From Chara braunii (lineage: Eukaryota; Streptophyta; Charophyceae; Charales; Characeae), in assembly GCA_003427395.1 (NCBI GenBank), contig BFEA01000121.1, positions 1,219,888 through 1,283,887 on the forward strand: a DNA stretch of 64,000 nt. Direction: 5' to 3'. Position 1 is the stretch's first letter. Every line of letters begins with the position of its first letter. Position numbers and translations under genes: made by a program. This document shows positions 32,140-42,505 of the stretch, piece after piece. The notes below the pieces were generated by a model that was not told where the DNA came from, did not search any database, and saw only the letters and a program-made list of their open reading frames with translations.

Positions 32140-32594
32140 TTTTTTTGAAGTCACTGATCTCGAGTTCCTGACTGTTGGCGCCCTCTGCAGTTGGCGCCCG
32201 TTCCCAAATCCCACCTCTGGTACTTTCTGATGTCGATACTTGCCACCATCCGGGATTCTGGCGCATAGGCTCAGACCTTCGATTTTCAGTTCAGCCCTGA
32301 GGCAAATCGCAGTTCTGCCCTCAGACTCAACTTTACTCCGGTACTTAAGACAGAACTCAAGCTGAGTTCGGGGACTCAGTTTTGGCCTCAGTGTTTGTGC
32401 TTCAGTATGACTTGCTGTGATATTGTGTACGGAACCAAGATTGCGACTTTGCGACTTTCCCACTTCGTCACTTTGTGTCCGTGTCCGTCAAGTCCTGTCG
32501 AGTCCGTATTGAGTTGATTCTGCGTGGGTGTGTGTGCTCTCACTCCCTCCCTCTCTCTTCCCCGACCTCGCTGCTCTGCCTCAACCTCGTCACA
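32140..32594 (+). mobile_element. Possible 3' part of a 5' LTR of a further element (D)
   Basis: The segment ends CTCGTCACA shortly before a tRNA(iMet)-type primer-site sequence. No second LTR copy is present to confirm it. Upstream lies microsatellite, so the LTR start cannot be set. Confidence 0.35.
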
Positions 32595-32595
32595 C

Positions 32596-32606
32596 TGGTA
32601 TCGGAG
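32596..32606 (+). promoter_or_regulatory. Primer-binding-site-like sequence of element D
   Basis: CTGGTATCGGAGC differs by one base from the TGGTATCAGAGC complement of plant initiator tRNA-Met 3' ends. The family-B element has TGGTATCAGAG in the equivalent place. Confidence 0.4.
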
Positions 32607-33741
32607 CGACTTCGGCCCTCCCTCCTGCCCTAATTTTGCGTCGTCGTCGTCGACCTTGTCCACGTCTTCATCGTCGCCGTAATTTGCCACGTCATCGAGA
32701 TCGTCGTCACCTCGTCACCGTTGTCGTCGTAGCCAGGACATCTTCATCGTCGTCGTCATCGTCGCTGCCATGTCGTCGCCAACATTCCCTCGTACCCGCT
32801 GCCACGTCATCATTACCACTGTCGCTGCCATCGAGGACGTGCAGGTAAGTCGCCGATAATTTTTTTGTTATTTTCTTTTCTTTTCCTTTTTCTCCCCCTT
32901 ATATCTTATTCCTCCTTATCATCGTTGTCATCATCATTTCTTTTTCCTATTCTTTTTCTTCCTCTTTTTTTTCCCTCCCGATTTTTCTTCTTCTCCTCCT
33001 TCTCCCTCCGATTGTTCTCCTTCCCCCTCGTCGATTCTCTTCGCCCCCCCGCAACTCCCCTGCCTACCTGCGACCTCCCGCTCTCCGCTCTTTCCCCCCT
33101 TGATCCTATTCCCCCCCCCGCTGCCACTCATCACCATCGGGGTTCTTCCCTCCACGCACCACCATCTCCCACCTCCCACGTGCCCCCCCCTCGCAATCTT
33201 CCCCCGCTCCCGTCGTTCCCCTTCGTCCCCTTCGCTTCCTCGCTTCCCCGCTCCCGCGCGATTCCCTGTATGATCCCCCAACCCCTGACTCTCGATCCCC
33301 ACGCGTCTCCATTCGTCGCCCGCCGGGCGATCTTCCTCCTAACTCCGCAAATCCCTCTCCCGATCCCGACTCCCCCCCCCCCCCCCCCCCCCCCGATCCT
33401 CCCCCGATTCCCCCTGCCCCCCCCCGACTTACCTCGACCTGGATCTCGCCCAACTACGATCGCGACTCCTCCACCTCCCTCCCCAACTACGTGCCCCCAC
33501 CCCCGACCCCAACCAGGACCCCATTCCCACGACTTCCTCCTTCCCACGCACAGCCCGCGCGGGATCCCCCAAGTCCGCTTCCCCGCCCTTTACGACTCTC
33601 CCCCCAAGTCCCCCCCCCCATCATCATCATCATAAATCTTCCCGTACAAGCCTTTCCTTTAGCTACCCACCACTCTACCACCCCATCAATCATAGATCCT
33701 TATTTATCAATTTATTTATTTATAATTTATTTTTATTATTC
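32607..33741 (+). other. CGT-repeat and C-rich leader-like DNA
   Basis: 32638-32780 is a degenerate CGTCGT tract. A strong splice-donor-like CAGGTAAGT occurs at 32840-32848. From 32860 to 33640 the DNA is C/T-rich with a long C-run at 33368-33393. The 256-residue frame at 32865-33635 is proline-rich low complexity, with antisense frames open too, so no CDS is called. The tract is cut by the family-B element at 33742. Confidence 0.4.
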
Positions 33742-34542
33742 TGAAACATTTTTCACCTTTGCAGAGTATCGAGTAGAACCCTGTGTGTTTTGAACCCATG
33801 ACCTATGTTTTAGTGGTGACTGTACCTTGTCATAGGTCCTTGTAGTTGTAGGGGTTCGATTTGCAGATTTGGGTCAAGTAGGGGTTACAAATGTGTAGAG
33901 GTCGAAACTGCTAGGCAAGAGGTTCATAGGTAAGTCGTAGGTCCAACTGCTTCCAGTAGGCAGTGCGACTGCATCGAGTCGACAATGCAACGCCATGCAA
34001 TCAGCGGTACTGGTCCAGTCAGTTGCAGTCCAGTCAAGCAAGTACCGTGTCGGACTGTATGCACCGAGGGCTTGGAAGAAAGGGGTAGACCAGCGATCAA
34101 CAAAAGTATAAATCAAGAGGCAGAATTCAGGGATTCATTCATTCGTTGCGTGAGCCATGCGGAAGCGCTGTTTCAAGCGACTTTTGCGAGGCGGTCTACG
34201 GAGCGCCCAAGGTTGAAGAGGGCTCGAAGAAGTTAGCGTAGCCATAGTTAGTGGTGAAGCGGCCATAGCCGTTGTAGATAGGAGAGAAACACAAGAGTGT
34301 GTAAGTGTGTGGGGTATTCAGGGTGATCCAGAGTTGAGTGAGTGCGAACGGTGGTGTTGGAGACAGTGTCGAGAGTTGGGTTGTACAGGCGTTGAAGCGC
34401 TATAGCCTATTCAAGCAAGTTTATGCCCGAACTGTTTTCTCGAGTTCCATATCTCAGAGTTTTGAGTGGGCAGTGTGCGGCAGTGTGATTTGCCATTTGT
34501 TTGCATGTATGTGAAGCGAAGAAGAAAGCGAGTCTGCCTGCA
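33742..34542 (+). repeat. Family-B 5' LTR
   Basis: 801 bp from TGAAAC to CTGCA. It aligns with 41401-42505 over its full length once the adapter-linked duplication and a 57-bp insertion in the 3' copy are removed. By eye the two differ at scattered single positions, so the insertion is not very recent. Confidence 0.9.
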
Positions 34543-34543
34543 T

Positions 34544-34554
34544 TGGTATCAGAG
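34544..34554 (+). promoter_or_regulatory. Primer binding site, tRNA-iMet type
   Basis: TGGTATCAGAG begins two bases after the LTR end and is complementary to the 3' end of initiator tRNA-Met, the common primer of plant Ty3/gypsy elements. It primes minus-strand cDNA synthesis. Confidence 0.9.
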
Positions 34555-34677
34555 TTGGTTCTCGTTACTCCACGTGCCATCGTCATTGTTATAGGTCGGA
34601 GCCATAGCTGCAGCTGCGCCAACGAAGAAGGGTGGTTTGTCATAGTCGCACCGCAGAAGGAGGGTGTCGCGAACCTG

Positions 34678-34724
<47 letters not shown>

Positions 34725-35786
34725 AGAGCGATACAAGATTGTTGTGCGGCCTAAGGAAGAAGGTGGCGACCATAGCCGCCGAGCTCGGACACGGAGAAGA
34801 GGAGTAAAGAGGAGAGAAAGGGGACGAAGAGAGGAGAGAGAAGCATAGTTGAGGTGGAGGAGGAAGGAGAGACAAAGAAGGGAGAAAGAAAAGCCATACC
34901 AGCGGGTGAAGAAGATAAAGACGAAGGTGAGAGAGAAGCCATAGCCGAGGGAGGACAAAGAAGGAAGGTGAAAGGAAGTAAGGAGGGTTGGCGACCATAG
35001 CCAAAGTTGACCGAAGTGTTTACCAGCGTTGACCAGGCGTTTACCAAAGTTTACCGACTGTTTCTCAACGTTGACCAGGGTGCATGCTGGAGTTGACCGA
35101 ACAGTTGACCAGCATTGACCAAGGAGTTGGCGGGGGCGCTGACTAGTATTGACCAAGGTGACGACTAGGGCGTTGACCGGAGCTGTTGACCACAAAGTTT
35201 GACCAAGTTGGAGTTGGTATACTCTCGCCGAACCTTCAACCTATTCCCTCGCCCTATGGATGAGAACACACCCCATGCTACTTGTTGAGTCAGTATGTCT
35301 CTTCTTTCTGCATTGAGTCTTTTTTGTCCAGGTGTTAGAAACTTTGTGTATGAGGTCATAAAGCTGCGTTGACCAAACCCACACGGACTGAGTAAGGCTA
35401 AAGGCCATGTTTGACAACTGACTGACCCGGAGGACAAACCCTCCCAAGGACCGGTACAAACCGGCGGGCTGCTCAGTGTGGCACGGTAGGCCCAAAGTCC
35501 AAGTTGTGGGCTGCACAACCAACTGTCTACGTCTTAAGAGGACTTGCTGATTGCGTCGTCCTGTTTGCGACGTTAAATAATTCCTGACGAGTTACGTGGG
35601 ATCTCCTTAAATGCTTCCTGATCAGCAGTAAGTCCTGTAGTGACAATCTAGAAGTAGAGTCAGGCTAAAGACCATAGTTGACAGAGTCCTCCAAGGATTT
35701 TGTGGTCCTTAGTAAGTCGGTTTTAAGTTAAGTCAGTGAGGGGGTGAGAGTCTAAGTGGTGAGGACTGAAACTGTCATCCGGTTGT
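34555..35786 (+). other. Family-B untranslated leader with GA tract and TTGACC repeats
   Basis: A (GA)n run lies at 34682-34720. From 34996 to 35210 the phrase GTTGACC(A/G) recurs more than ten times at irregular spacing. Open frames on both strands are compositional. Confidence 0.6.
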
Positions 35787-37716
35787 ATGCCTATCACCAT
35801 CGTTGACAAGCGTAGTGGTACGAGCACCACCCCATATACAAAGGAGCAGGAAGAGAGTGTCGTCGCCATATTGAAGGAAAGAAAAGAGAAGGAGGCCAAG
35901 AAGAAGGCCCTGTTGGAAGCACAGACGGCGAAGAAGAAGAAGCTTGAGGAAGAGATGGAGAGCGTGAAGAAAGAAGAGGAGAAGCTCAAAGAAGTACATG
36001 AAGAAGAAGAAGAAGAGGAGATACCCCTGTTGAGGATTGGGAGGAGAGAGGAAAGAGGGGAGTCCACTGGGACCAGTGAAGACCAAAAGAAACTAGAAAA
36101 GATGGTGACAAAATAGGTGGCTAACTTATCTCTGAGGGAGGATGAAGAAGCCTTGATGTATATCCCCCAAGACGAGAGGGATGTTGTAGTGGCAGAGATA
36201 AGGACCTTGTCAGATCCGTTAGAGCAGCAGGCCCTAGAGGATGAGAAAATAATGGAGTGGAAGTTGCGACTTAGAAGGCAGAGGAGGAGGTGCATAGCGG
36301 CGGCCACTGAGTTGGAGAAGGAATTAGTTGCCGCAACAAAACAACATACACAGGCGCTGGCCCAAGAGGACGTGCAGAGTAAGTTGAATGCAATCGCAAA
36401 GAGCATACATGTGTTGATTTGTGTCCAACAGGAACAGATGCATGCCTCCAGGGGCCATGACATAGCCCTGCTGTCCATCCGAGTAGGTTTTAGAGATTTC
36501 GCCCATGATATGATGATGCGGATGGGCTCTGAGATGCAGACCCTCATAAAGAACACAAAACAATTTTATGTTGGCGCCATAGAGGGCGTCAAGATAGCAG
36601 CCCCAAAGGAGGAAGAGACACGCTCACGTAGGGAACGAGTCAAAGTTAAGTTTCCTTCTGCTTATAGCAGGAAGCAAGGAGAGATCTTGATAATTGGGAG
36701 GCTAACATTAACTCCTACATGCACCTCCAGGATAGTATTCCTAAGGAGCAAGTCCTCGTCGCATTCCACGCCCTCAGAGACGAAGCATCCAGCTTCGCCA
36801 GGTCATTGTCCCGCGCCGCCAAGTGTGACAATGATATGGTGGCATATTCCACCATCACTCCCCTCAAAGAGTTCCTAAAGTTACTTCGCGAACGTTTCGC
36901 GGATGTAACTAAAGGAATTAAGGCATCTGACAAGCTTCAGACCATCCACACACAATAGTGGAAAAGAGTGTCAGGGCACTCAAGGGGGTCACGGACGAGC
37001 TTGTTGCGGTTCCTAACCATGGGGTTACTAAGCCACAGTCAGTTAACTTATTTTATTATGCGATGTCCGAAAGTTGGCACGGGCATTCCTATGACAAGTC
37101 GCGAGACCAAGGTATGACTTATGATAGGTTGAGTCGCGACATTGTTGCATATGAGGCCCAGTCCACGCCAGTGAAGGCCTTTTGGCATAGAGATTTTGAG
37201 AAGGGTAAGAAGTGGAAGGGCCGTACCATTTCAGGGCAGGTTAAGAAGAAGGATAGTTTCATCCTGACTTTGGATAAGGGAGGAGTGGGGCCTCGAAGAG
37301 GAAGACAGGAGTGTAGGTCAGGGAAGGTCCTATGCTGCTGTCATGGCTAGAGGGAGGCCGCAAGGAAGAGGAGGAGGCCGGGGCCAAGGGGGTCGGGCCT
37401 CAAGTGGTCGAGGACACGATGATCAGGGGGTTGGCGGCAGGGGAAACCGCCAAGAGGGAGACAAGGGGTCAAGGTCCCCCGCAAAACCGTCCACGTTCCA
37501 ATCGGTCACCTTATAGCAGAGGAGGATGGCACCCTTGGTTGCCATAGGGCAGGCCTTGGGAAGACTTGGGTCTCGATCAGAAAGTCTGGCAGAAAAGGAT
37601 AGACCAGGATCAGTGCATTTACTGCGGTGATCCAGGTCATATTATCAAATACTGCCCAAAGTATACAGAGTCCCGATTTGCTGCACACGCAGCAAAAGGC
37701 AACCGCCGGTAGGGGT
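35787..37716 (+). pseudogene. gag: Family-B gag with CCHC zinc knuckle (broken)
   Basis: Gag starts with a Lys/Glu-rich coiled-coil-like N-terminus (35787-36113). A TAG at 36114-36116 falls where I expect Trp, and the frame continues to about 36700. It then shifts into the retrotransposon-gag core (about 36690-36955, then 36958-37320), which has conserved F-x-x-L-R-E-R-F-A-D-V and H-G-V-T-K-x-Q-x-V-x-L-F-Y-x-A-M segments. A Gly/Arg-rich stretch follows. The zinc knuckle is CIYC, GDPG, H, IIKY, C at 37614-37654. At least three frame changes break the gene. Confidence 0.85.
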
Positions 37717-37859
37717 CGCAACTGCCCTTACCCCTATACCATGTGGAGAAGAGTGCGCACACCATAAAGAAATTCCCAACCTAAATGTGTCTATGGCAGA
37801 GGTTGCTGGCCGGTGCTTAGAAAGTTGTTTAGAGACTGCTTGGGTCAGGGTCTCTCTAG

Positions 37860-38065
37860 GCACTTCCCTCACAGGCGTGGCAAAATAAATGAAGGAGAGG
37901 ATGCCTGTCTGGGCCAAGATGAAGAAGGATGAGAAAGGACAGCTAGTATTGGTAGATGTGAAGATTTTTAGAGGCGGAGTAGGGGCCCTTATAGACAGTA
38001 GGGCAACCCGTAGCTATACTAGTCGCAAAGCGCTACAGAAGCTCAAGCTGAATATGAAGGTCTGA
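37860..38065 (+). pseudogene. pol: Family-B aspartic protease with altered active site
   Basis: The segment reads V-D-V-K-I-F, then G-A-L-I-D-S-R-A-T, then S-R-K-A-L-Q-K-L. The expected A-L-I-D-S-G-A-T active site has Gly changed to Arg (AGG at 38000-38002), a single G-to-A change from GGG. Asp and Ser remain. A retropepsin would not be expected to work with this change. A TGA follows near 38063. Confidence 0.75.
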
Positions 38066-38401
38066 TAGTCAGCAATGGACTCAGCATCCTCGCAGACAAT
38101 CGCATAATGCGAGTCGAGGATTACGTCGAGGGAGTCCAGGCTTATTTTCGCCTAGAGAAAGATGGGAAGGTAGAAAGAGTTGTCATTCTCTGACTCTCCT
38201 CGTAGAAGACAACCTCCCGTTTGATATAGTCCTAGGAATGGACTAGGGAGAGGCAGCAGGGGCCACACTTCATTTAAGAGAGCATGAGTGTAGGCTCCCT
38301 GGCCCGTCAGGTGGAGTCAAGACTGCCCGCCTGTTTCATGTGTCAGGGTAGAGAACCCTTTAACACATTGTTGCCTCGGCGCTCCTGCATTCGCAAGGTT
38401 A

Positions 38402-39100
38402 GTGAAGAAGAAAAAGCTTGAAGAACAGATTTCCGTTGCCTATGTTAGGCAAATCACTGAGCCTAAGTTCAGAGAGCCCATATACCCTAGTATTGCTAAG
38501 TTGTTGGAGTATGAAGACCTGTCTGAGCCGCCTACAGGAGTAGTACAACGGTCGATCCAGCACCGAATCGAGATAGAACCTAGCAGTAGAACTCCCAAAG
38601 AAGCGGTGTATAGAATGTCCCCAAGGGAGTTAGAGGAGCTGCGAAAAGAGTTAGACGAGTTCCTCGAGAAGGGTTGGATTAGACCCAGTTCGTCTCCGTT
38701 TGGAGCACATGTTCTATTTGTTCCCCAAAAGGAGGGAGAGTTGATAATGTGTATAGACTATAAGGGTTTCAACGCCATCACGGTGAAAAACGCAGAACCA
38801 CTGCCTCAAATAGATGATTTGTTGGATCGAGTGCATGGCTGTCGATACTTCTCTAAGATAGATTTGAAGTCAGGCTATCATCAGATAGAGATTCCTCCTG
38901 ATGACCAGCACAAGACGGCGTTCAAGACCAGATACGAGCACTATTATAGTGCTGCCTTTTGGACTAACTAACACACTAACTACTTTTCAGCGCTGTATGA
39001 ATGATTTGCTTAGGTCCTGGTTAGATAGATTTGTAGTTGTATATCTAGATGACATCCTAGTGTTTAGTAAGACCCTCCAGAAGCACTAGGGTCATCTAAG
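38402..39100 (+). pseudogene. pol: Family-B reverse transcriptase
   Basis: The RT has Y-R-M-S-P-x-E-L-x-E-L entry helices, a W-I-R-P-S-x-S-P-F-G-A fingers motif, C-I-D-Y-K-G-F-N, and F-S-K-I-D-L-K-S-G-Y-H-Q-I with the first catalytic Asp. A frame change near 38940 leads into L-P-F-G-L-T-N and the intact catalytic Y-L-D-D (39042-39053) followed by I-L-V-F-S. A TAG follows at 39087-39089. Downstream coding-like sequence reaches the connection domain with further stops, including TGA at 39244-39246 where relatives have Trp. Confidence 0.92.
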
Positions 39101-39259
39101 GTAGATCTTAGAGAAGCTGAAAGAGGCTTCAAGATCAATGCGAAGAAGTGTGAGTGGGCCAGAACACAAGTTCTATACCTGACCACATCCTAGATGGAGA
39201 TGGCATAAAGCCTGAGGACAACAAGATAGCTGCGATTAGAGATTGACCGACTCCCCGCA

Positions 39260-39883
39260 CGATGACAGAATTGCGGTCGTTTTTTTAGGTTAGCAAATTA
39301 TTATAGAAAGTTCGTCAGAAACTTATCCACCATCGCTGCTCCCCTTCGCAGGTTGCTAAAGAAAGAAACAATCGAGAAGTGGGATAAAGACTTCACAGTG
39401 GCCCTGAAAAAGTTAAAACGGGCCTTAATAGAGTACCCTGTCCTTAAGGTAGCCGATCCGTCATTGTTATTCATCGTCACCACAGATGCAAGCCAATTTG
39501 ACATAGGTGTTGTTCTATATCAAGACGATGGTAATGGATACAGACTTGTAGAGTTCATGTTAGCTAGAATGCCTTCCGAAAAGGTAGCGACATCCACCTA
39601 CGAGAGGGAACTCTACGCTCTCAGGCAAGCATTAAAACACTGGAAGCACTAGTTGCTTGTGAGACACTTTAAAGTATATTCAGACCACGAGACACTAAGG
39701 TGGTTGAACACGCAGGCCAAGATGACACCAAAGCTAACTAGGTGGGCCGCAGAGATAGATCAGTACGATTTTGAGCCCAAGCCAGTTAAAGGGAAATACA
39801 ACGTAGTTGCGGACGCTCTGAGTAGGAGATCAGACTACTTTGGAGTGATAGTGCACTATCTGGATATAGGGAGAGACCTATAG
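39260..39883 (+). pseudogene. pol: Family-B RNase H
   Basis: After A-N-Y-Y-R-K-F (connection domain), the RNase H has T-T-D-A-S (first Asp), Y-E-R-E-L-Y-A-L (Glu), Y-S-D-H-E-T-L (Asp) and V-A-D-A-L-S-R (last Asp), all intact. One TAG (39650-39652) interrupts between the helix W-K-H and L-L-V-R-H-F. The next in-frame TAG, 39881-39883, falls at a position where I expect Trp. Confidence 0.9.
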
Positions 39884-41287
39884 CAGAGAGTCAAAGAAGT
39901 GTGTGCGCAGGACCCTATCTATAGCAACCTCCTCAAGAGAGTTAAGGAAGCACCATAATCAGAATTAGATTACCGCACTACAGACGGCTTCTTATTTGAG
40001 AAGACTGATGTTGACCGCCTATGCGTTCCCAATAGTGAAGAAATCTGAAGCTTCATCTTAGGGGAATGTCATGATACAGGGGGACATTTCGGTTGGCAGA
40101 AGGCATTAGCCAACCTCATGCGTGCGTACACTTGGCCTGGTATGAAGGCCGACTGCATAAAATACGTACGCAGTTGCAAAGGGTGTCAAAGGAATAAGAC
40201 TACTATGCGAGCCTCTCTAGATCTTCTCATGCCATTGCCTATTTCAGAAGGACCGGAAGATTCAGTGTCTATCGATTTCATGGACGTTGGCGTCAAAAGT
40301 AGACATGGCAAGAGTCAAGTCATGGTCGTAGTAGACAGGTTTAGCAAGTATGTCATTTTCGTTCCTTTGCCTTCTGAGGCATGCGTAGATTTAGTGATCC
40401 GAAACTTTTTCGACCATTGGGTCAGTGAACATGGGCTACCATTGTCTATAATTAGTGATAGAGACACCCGGTTCACTAGTCAGAATTGGCAGGAATTAAT
40501 AAAAGTCTACGGATCAAAGTTGTTAATGTTGTCTGACCGTCATCCAGAGACAAATGGACAGACCGAACAAATGAATAAAGTCCTTCAGCAAGTCTTAAGG
40601 ATGTACATTAGGCCCGATCAATTGGACTAGGATGGGATGCTCCCAAAAGTAGTCAGTGCCTACAATAATAGTGTGCACCTAGCCACTTGTCGCACTCCCA
40701 ATGAGCTACATAAGTCTTTTAAACCACGCAGACCGTTTGAAGGACGTAACCGGGATCAGATTCAGAGGTTACCACTCGGTACCAGGGAGTTTGCGATACA
40801 GCACGAGAAAGAGATAGCTATAGTAGTTGAGAACCTCAAGAAGGCCCAACACAGAATGATAGAAAAAGCCAACAAACACCGTCGGCCTTGACAGTTCCAA
40901 GTCGGCGACTTAGTCTGGGTCAAGTCAAAGGAGTTTGCTCCTGAGGAGAACACCTTGCAAAAGTTGCTACGTGCTTATAAAGGACCATGGTCAGTCCTAG
41001 AAGTCAAGGGTGGAGAGGATGGACCATCCTACACGATAGAGATTCCAGCACACCTCCAGACTTACCCAGTTTTCCATGCATCAAAGTTGTTACCCTGTAC
41101 AACGAGCCAACTGTTTCCATTCCGAAGGTCTATGATTCCTTCGGATATGGATGGGACGTACGAGATTGATGGCATAGTATGTGAGGATGTCTTCAGAACA
41201 GAAGGTAGAGGTCGTCCACAGAAAGAGTACAAAGTCAGATTCTCTTATCAAGAACCCAAAGAGGACCGCTGGTTCACCAGAGCATAA
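39884..41287 (+). pseudogene. pol: Family-B integrase with GPY/F and chromodomain-like tail
   Basis: The zinc-binding HHCC region reads C-H-D-T-G-G-H and C-K-G-C. The catalytic core has S-I-D-F-M-D (Asp), I-I-S-D-R-D (Asp) and N-G-Q-T-E-Q (Glu), all intact. Stops at 40628-40630 (TAG, expected Trp) and 40889-40891 (TGA) split it. The C-terminus has V-G-D-L-V-W-V, Y-K-G-P-W (GPY/F motif), F-H-A-S-K-L-L-P, and then a region with charged Y-K-V-R-F and E-D-R-W-F that resembles a degenerate chromodomain. All pieces are in one frame. Confidence 0.92.
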
Positions 41288-41392
41288 CTTCAACAGACAA
41301 CTCCCAATATAGTCTGAGCCTATGAGAGAGATAAGAAGGGTAAAGGTCTGGCCTTGGACTAAAGTATTCTCGGAGGACCTCAAATTTACGCC

Positions 41393-41400
41393 GGCAGGAG
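41393..41400 (+). promoter_or_regulatory. Polypurine tract
   Basis: GGCAGGAG lies immediately before the TGAAAC start of the 3' LTR, in the position of the plus-strand primer. It has one C, so it is an imperfect tract. Confidence 0.6.
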
Positions 41401-42505
41401 TGAAACGGTTTTCACCTTTGCAGAAGCAGACGCAGATCCCAGGGTTCGATCCCTAGACCTTACTTGCACCCGTGTACATTATCGAGTAGACCCCTATGTG
41501 TTTTGAACACACGACCTGTGTTTTAGTGGTGACTGTACCTTGTCATAGGTCCCTGTAGTTGTAGGGGTTCGATCTGTGGATCTGTCAAGTAAGGGTTACA
41601 TATGTGTAGAGGTCGAAACTGCTAGGCAAAAGGTTCGTAGGTAAGTCGTAGGCCCATCTGCGTCGAGTAGGCAGTGCGACTGCATCGAGTCGGCAGTGCA
41701 ACGCCATGCAGTCAGCGGTATCGGTCCAGTCAATCGCAGTCCAGTCAAGCAAGTACGGTGTGGGACTGTGTGCACCGAGGGCCTGGAGGCAAGCTGCAGA
41801 CCAGCAATCAACAAAAGTATAAATCAAGAGGCAGCGTTCAGGGATTCATTCATTCGCTACGTAAGCCATGCGGAGACGTTGTCTCAAGCGACTTGTGCGA
41901 GGCGGTCTACAGAGCGCCCGAGGTTGAAGCGGGTTGGAAGAAGTTAGCGTAGCTATAGTTAGTGGTGAAGCGGTCATAGCCCTGTCTCTTATACACATCT
42001 AGATGTGTATAAGAGACAGGTGTGCACCGAGGGCCTGGAGGCAAGCTGCAGACCAGCAATCAACAAAAGTATAAATCAAGAGGCAGCGTTCAGGGATTCA
42101 TTCATTCGCTACGTAAGCCATGCGGAGACGTTGTCTCAAGCGACTTGTGCGAGGCGGTCTACAGAGCGCCCGAGGTTGAAGCGGGTTGGAAGAAGTTAGC
42201 GTAGCTATAGTTAGTGGTGAAGCGGTCATAGCCGATGTAGATAGGAGAGAGACACAAGAGTGTGTAAGTGTGTGGGGTATTCAGGGTGATCCAGAGTTGA
42301 GTGAGTGTGAACGGTGGTGTTGGAGACAGTGTCAAGAGTTGGGTTGTACACACGCTGAAGCGCCATAGCCTTTTAAAGCAAGTTTGCGCCCGAAATATTT
42401 TCTCGAGTTTCATATCTCTGAGTTTTGAGTGGGCGGTGTGCGCCAGTGTGATTCGCCATTTGTCTGCATGTATGTGAAGCGAAGAAGAAAGTGAGTCTAA
42501 CTGCA
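41401..42505 (+). repeat. Family-B 3' LTR (artificially duplicated inside)
   Basis: Begins TGAAACGG and ends CTGCA. Without the adapter and one of the 214-bp copies it is about 853 bp. It also has an extra segment of about 57 bp (about 41424-41480) absent from the 5' LTR. The rest aligns with 33742-34542. Confidence 0.9.
41982..42019. other. Nextera mate-pair junction adapter (contaminant)
   Basis: CTGTCTCTTATACACATCT at 41982-42000 is followed by its exact reverse complement AGATGTGTATAAGAGACAG at 42001-42019. These are the two Tn5 mosaic ends of the Nextera mate-pair junction adapter. The 214 bp at 41768-41981 are repeated identically at 42020-42233. Confidence 0.98.

Larger units (their letters stand above)
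33742..42505 (+). mobile_element. Family-B Ty3/gypsy element, complete but decayed
   Basis: Two LTRs start TGAAAC and end CTGCA. A tRNA(iMet) PBS lies just inside the 5' LTR and a purine-rich GGCAGGAG directly precedes the 3' LTR. Gag, PR, RT, RNase H and IN lie between in Ty3/gypsy order. The outer flanks share ATTC (33738-33741 and 42506-42509), a possible target duplication. Several stops and frameshifts inactivate the coding region. The assembled length of 8.76 kb is inflated by about 252 bp by an adapter artefact in the 3' LTR. Confidence 0.92.

Noticed and set aside
31500-32171. Long Arg-Glu or Ser-Leu frames across GA repeats
   Set aside because: Pure microsatellite translation; open in several frames on both strands.
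32865-33635. 256-residue proline/serine-rich ORF
   Set aside because: C/T-rich low complexity with equally open antisense frames and no motif.
34407-35195. 262-residue minus-strand ORF
   Set aside because: Antisense of the LTR end and leader, composed of GA-tract and TTGACC repeats.
35723-36556. 277-residue minus-strand ORF
   Set aside because: Shadow of the family-B gag on the opposite strand.
41982-42019. Perfect 19-bp inverted repeat resembling a transposon end pair
   Set aside because: It is exactly the Tn5 mosaic-end sequencing adapter, not a resident element.
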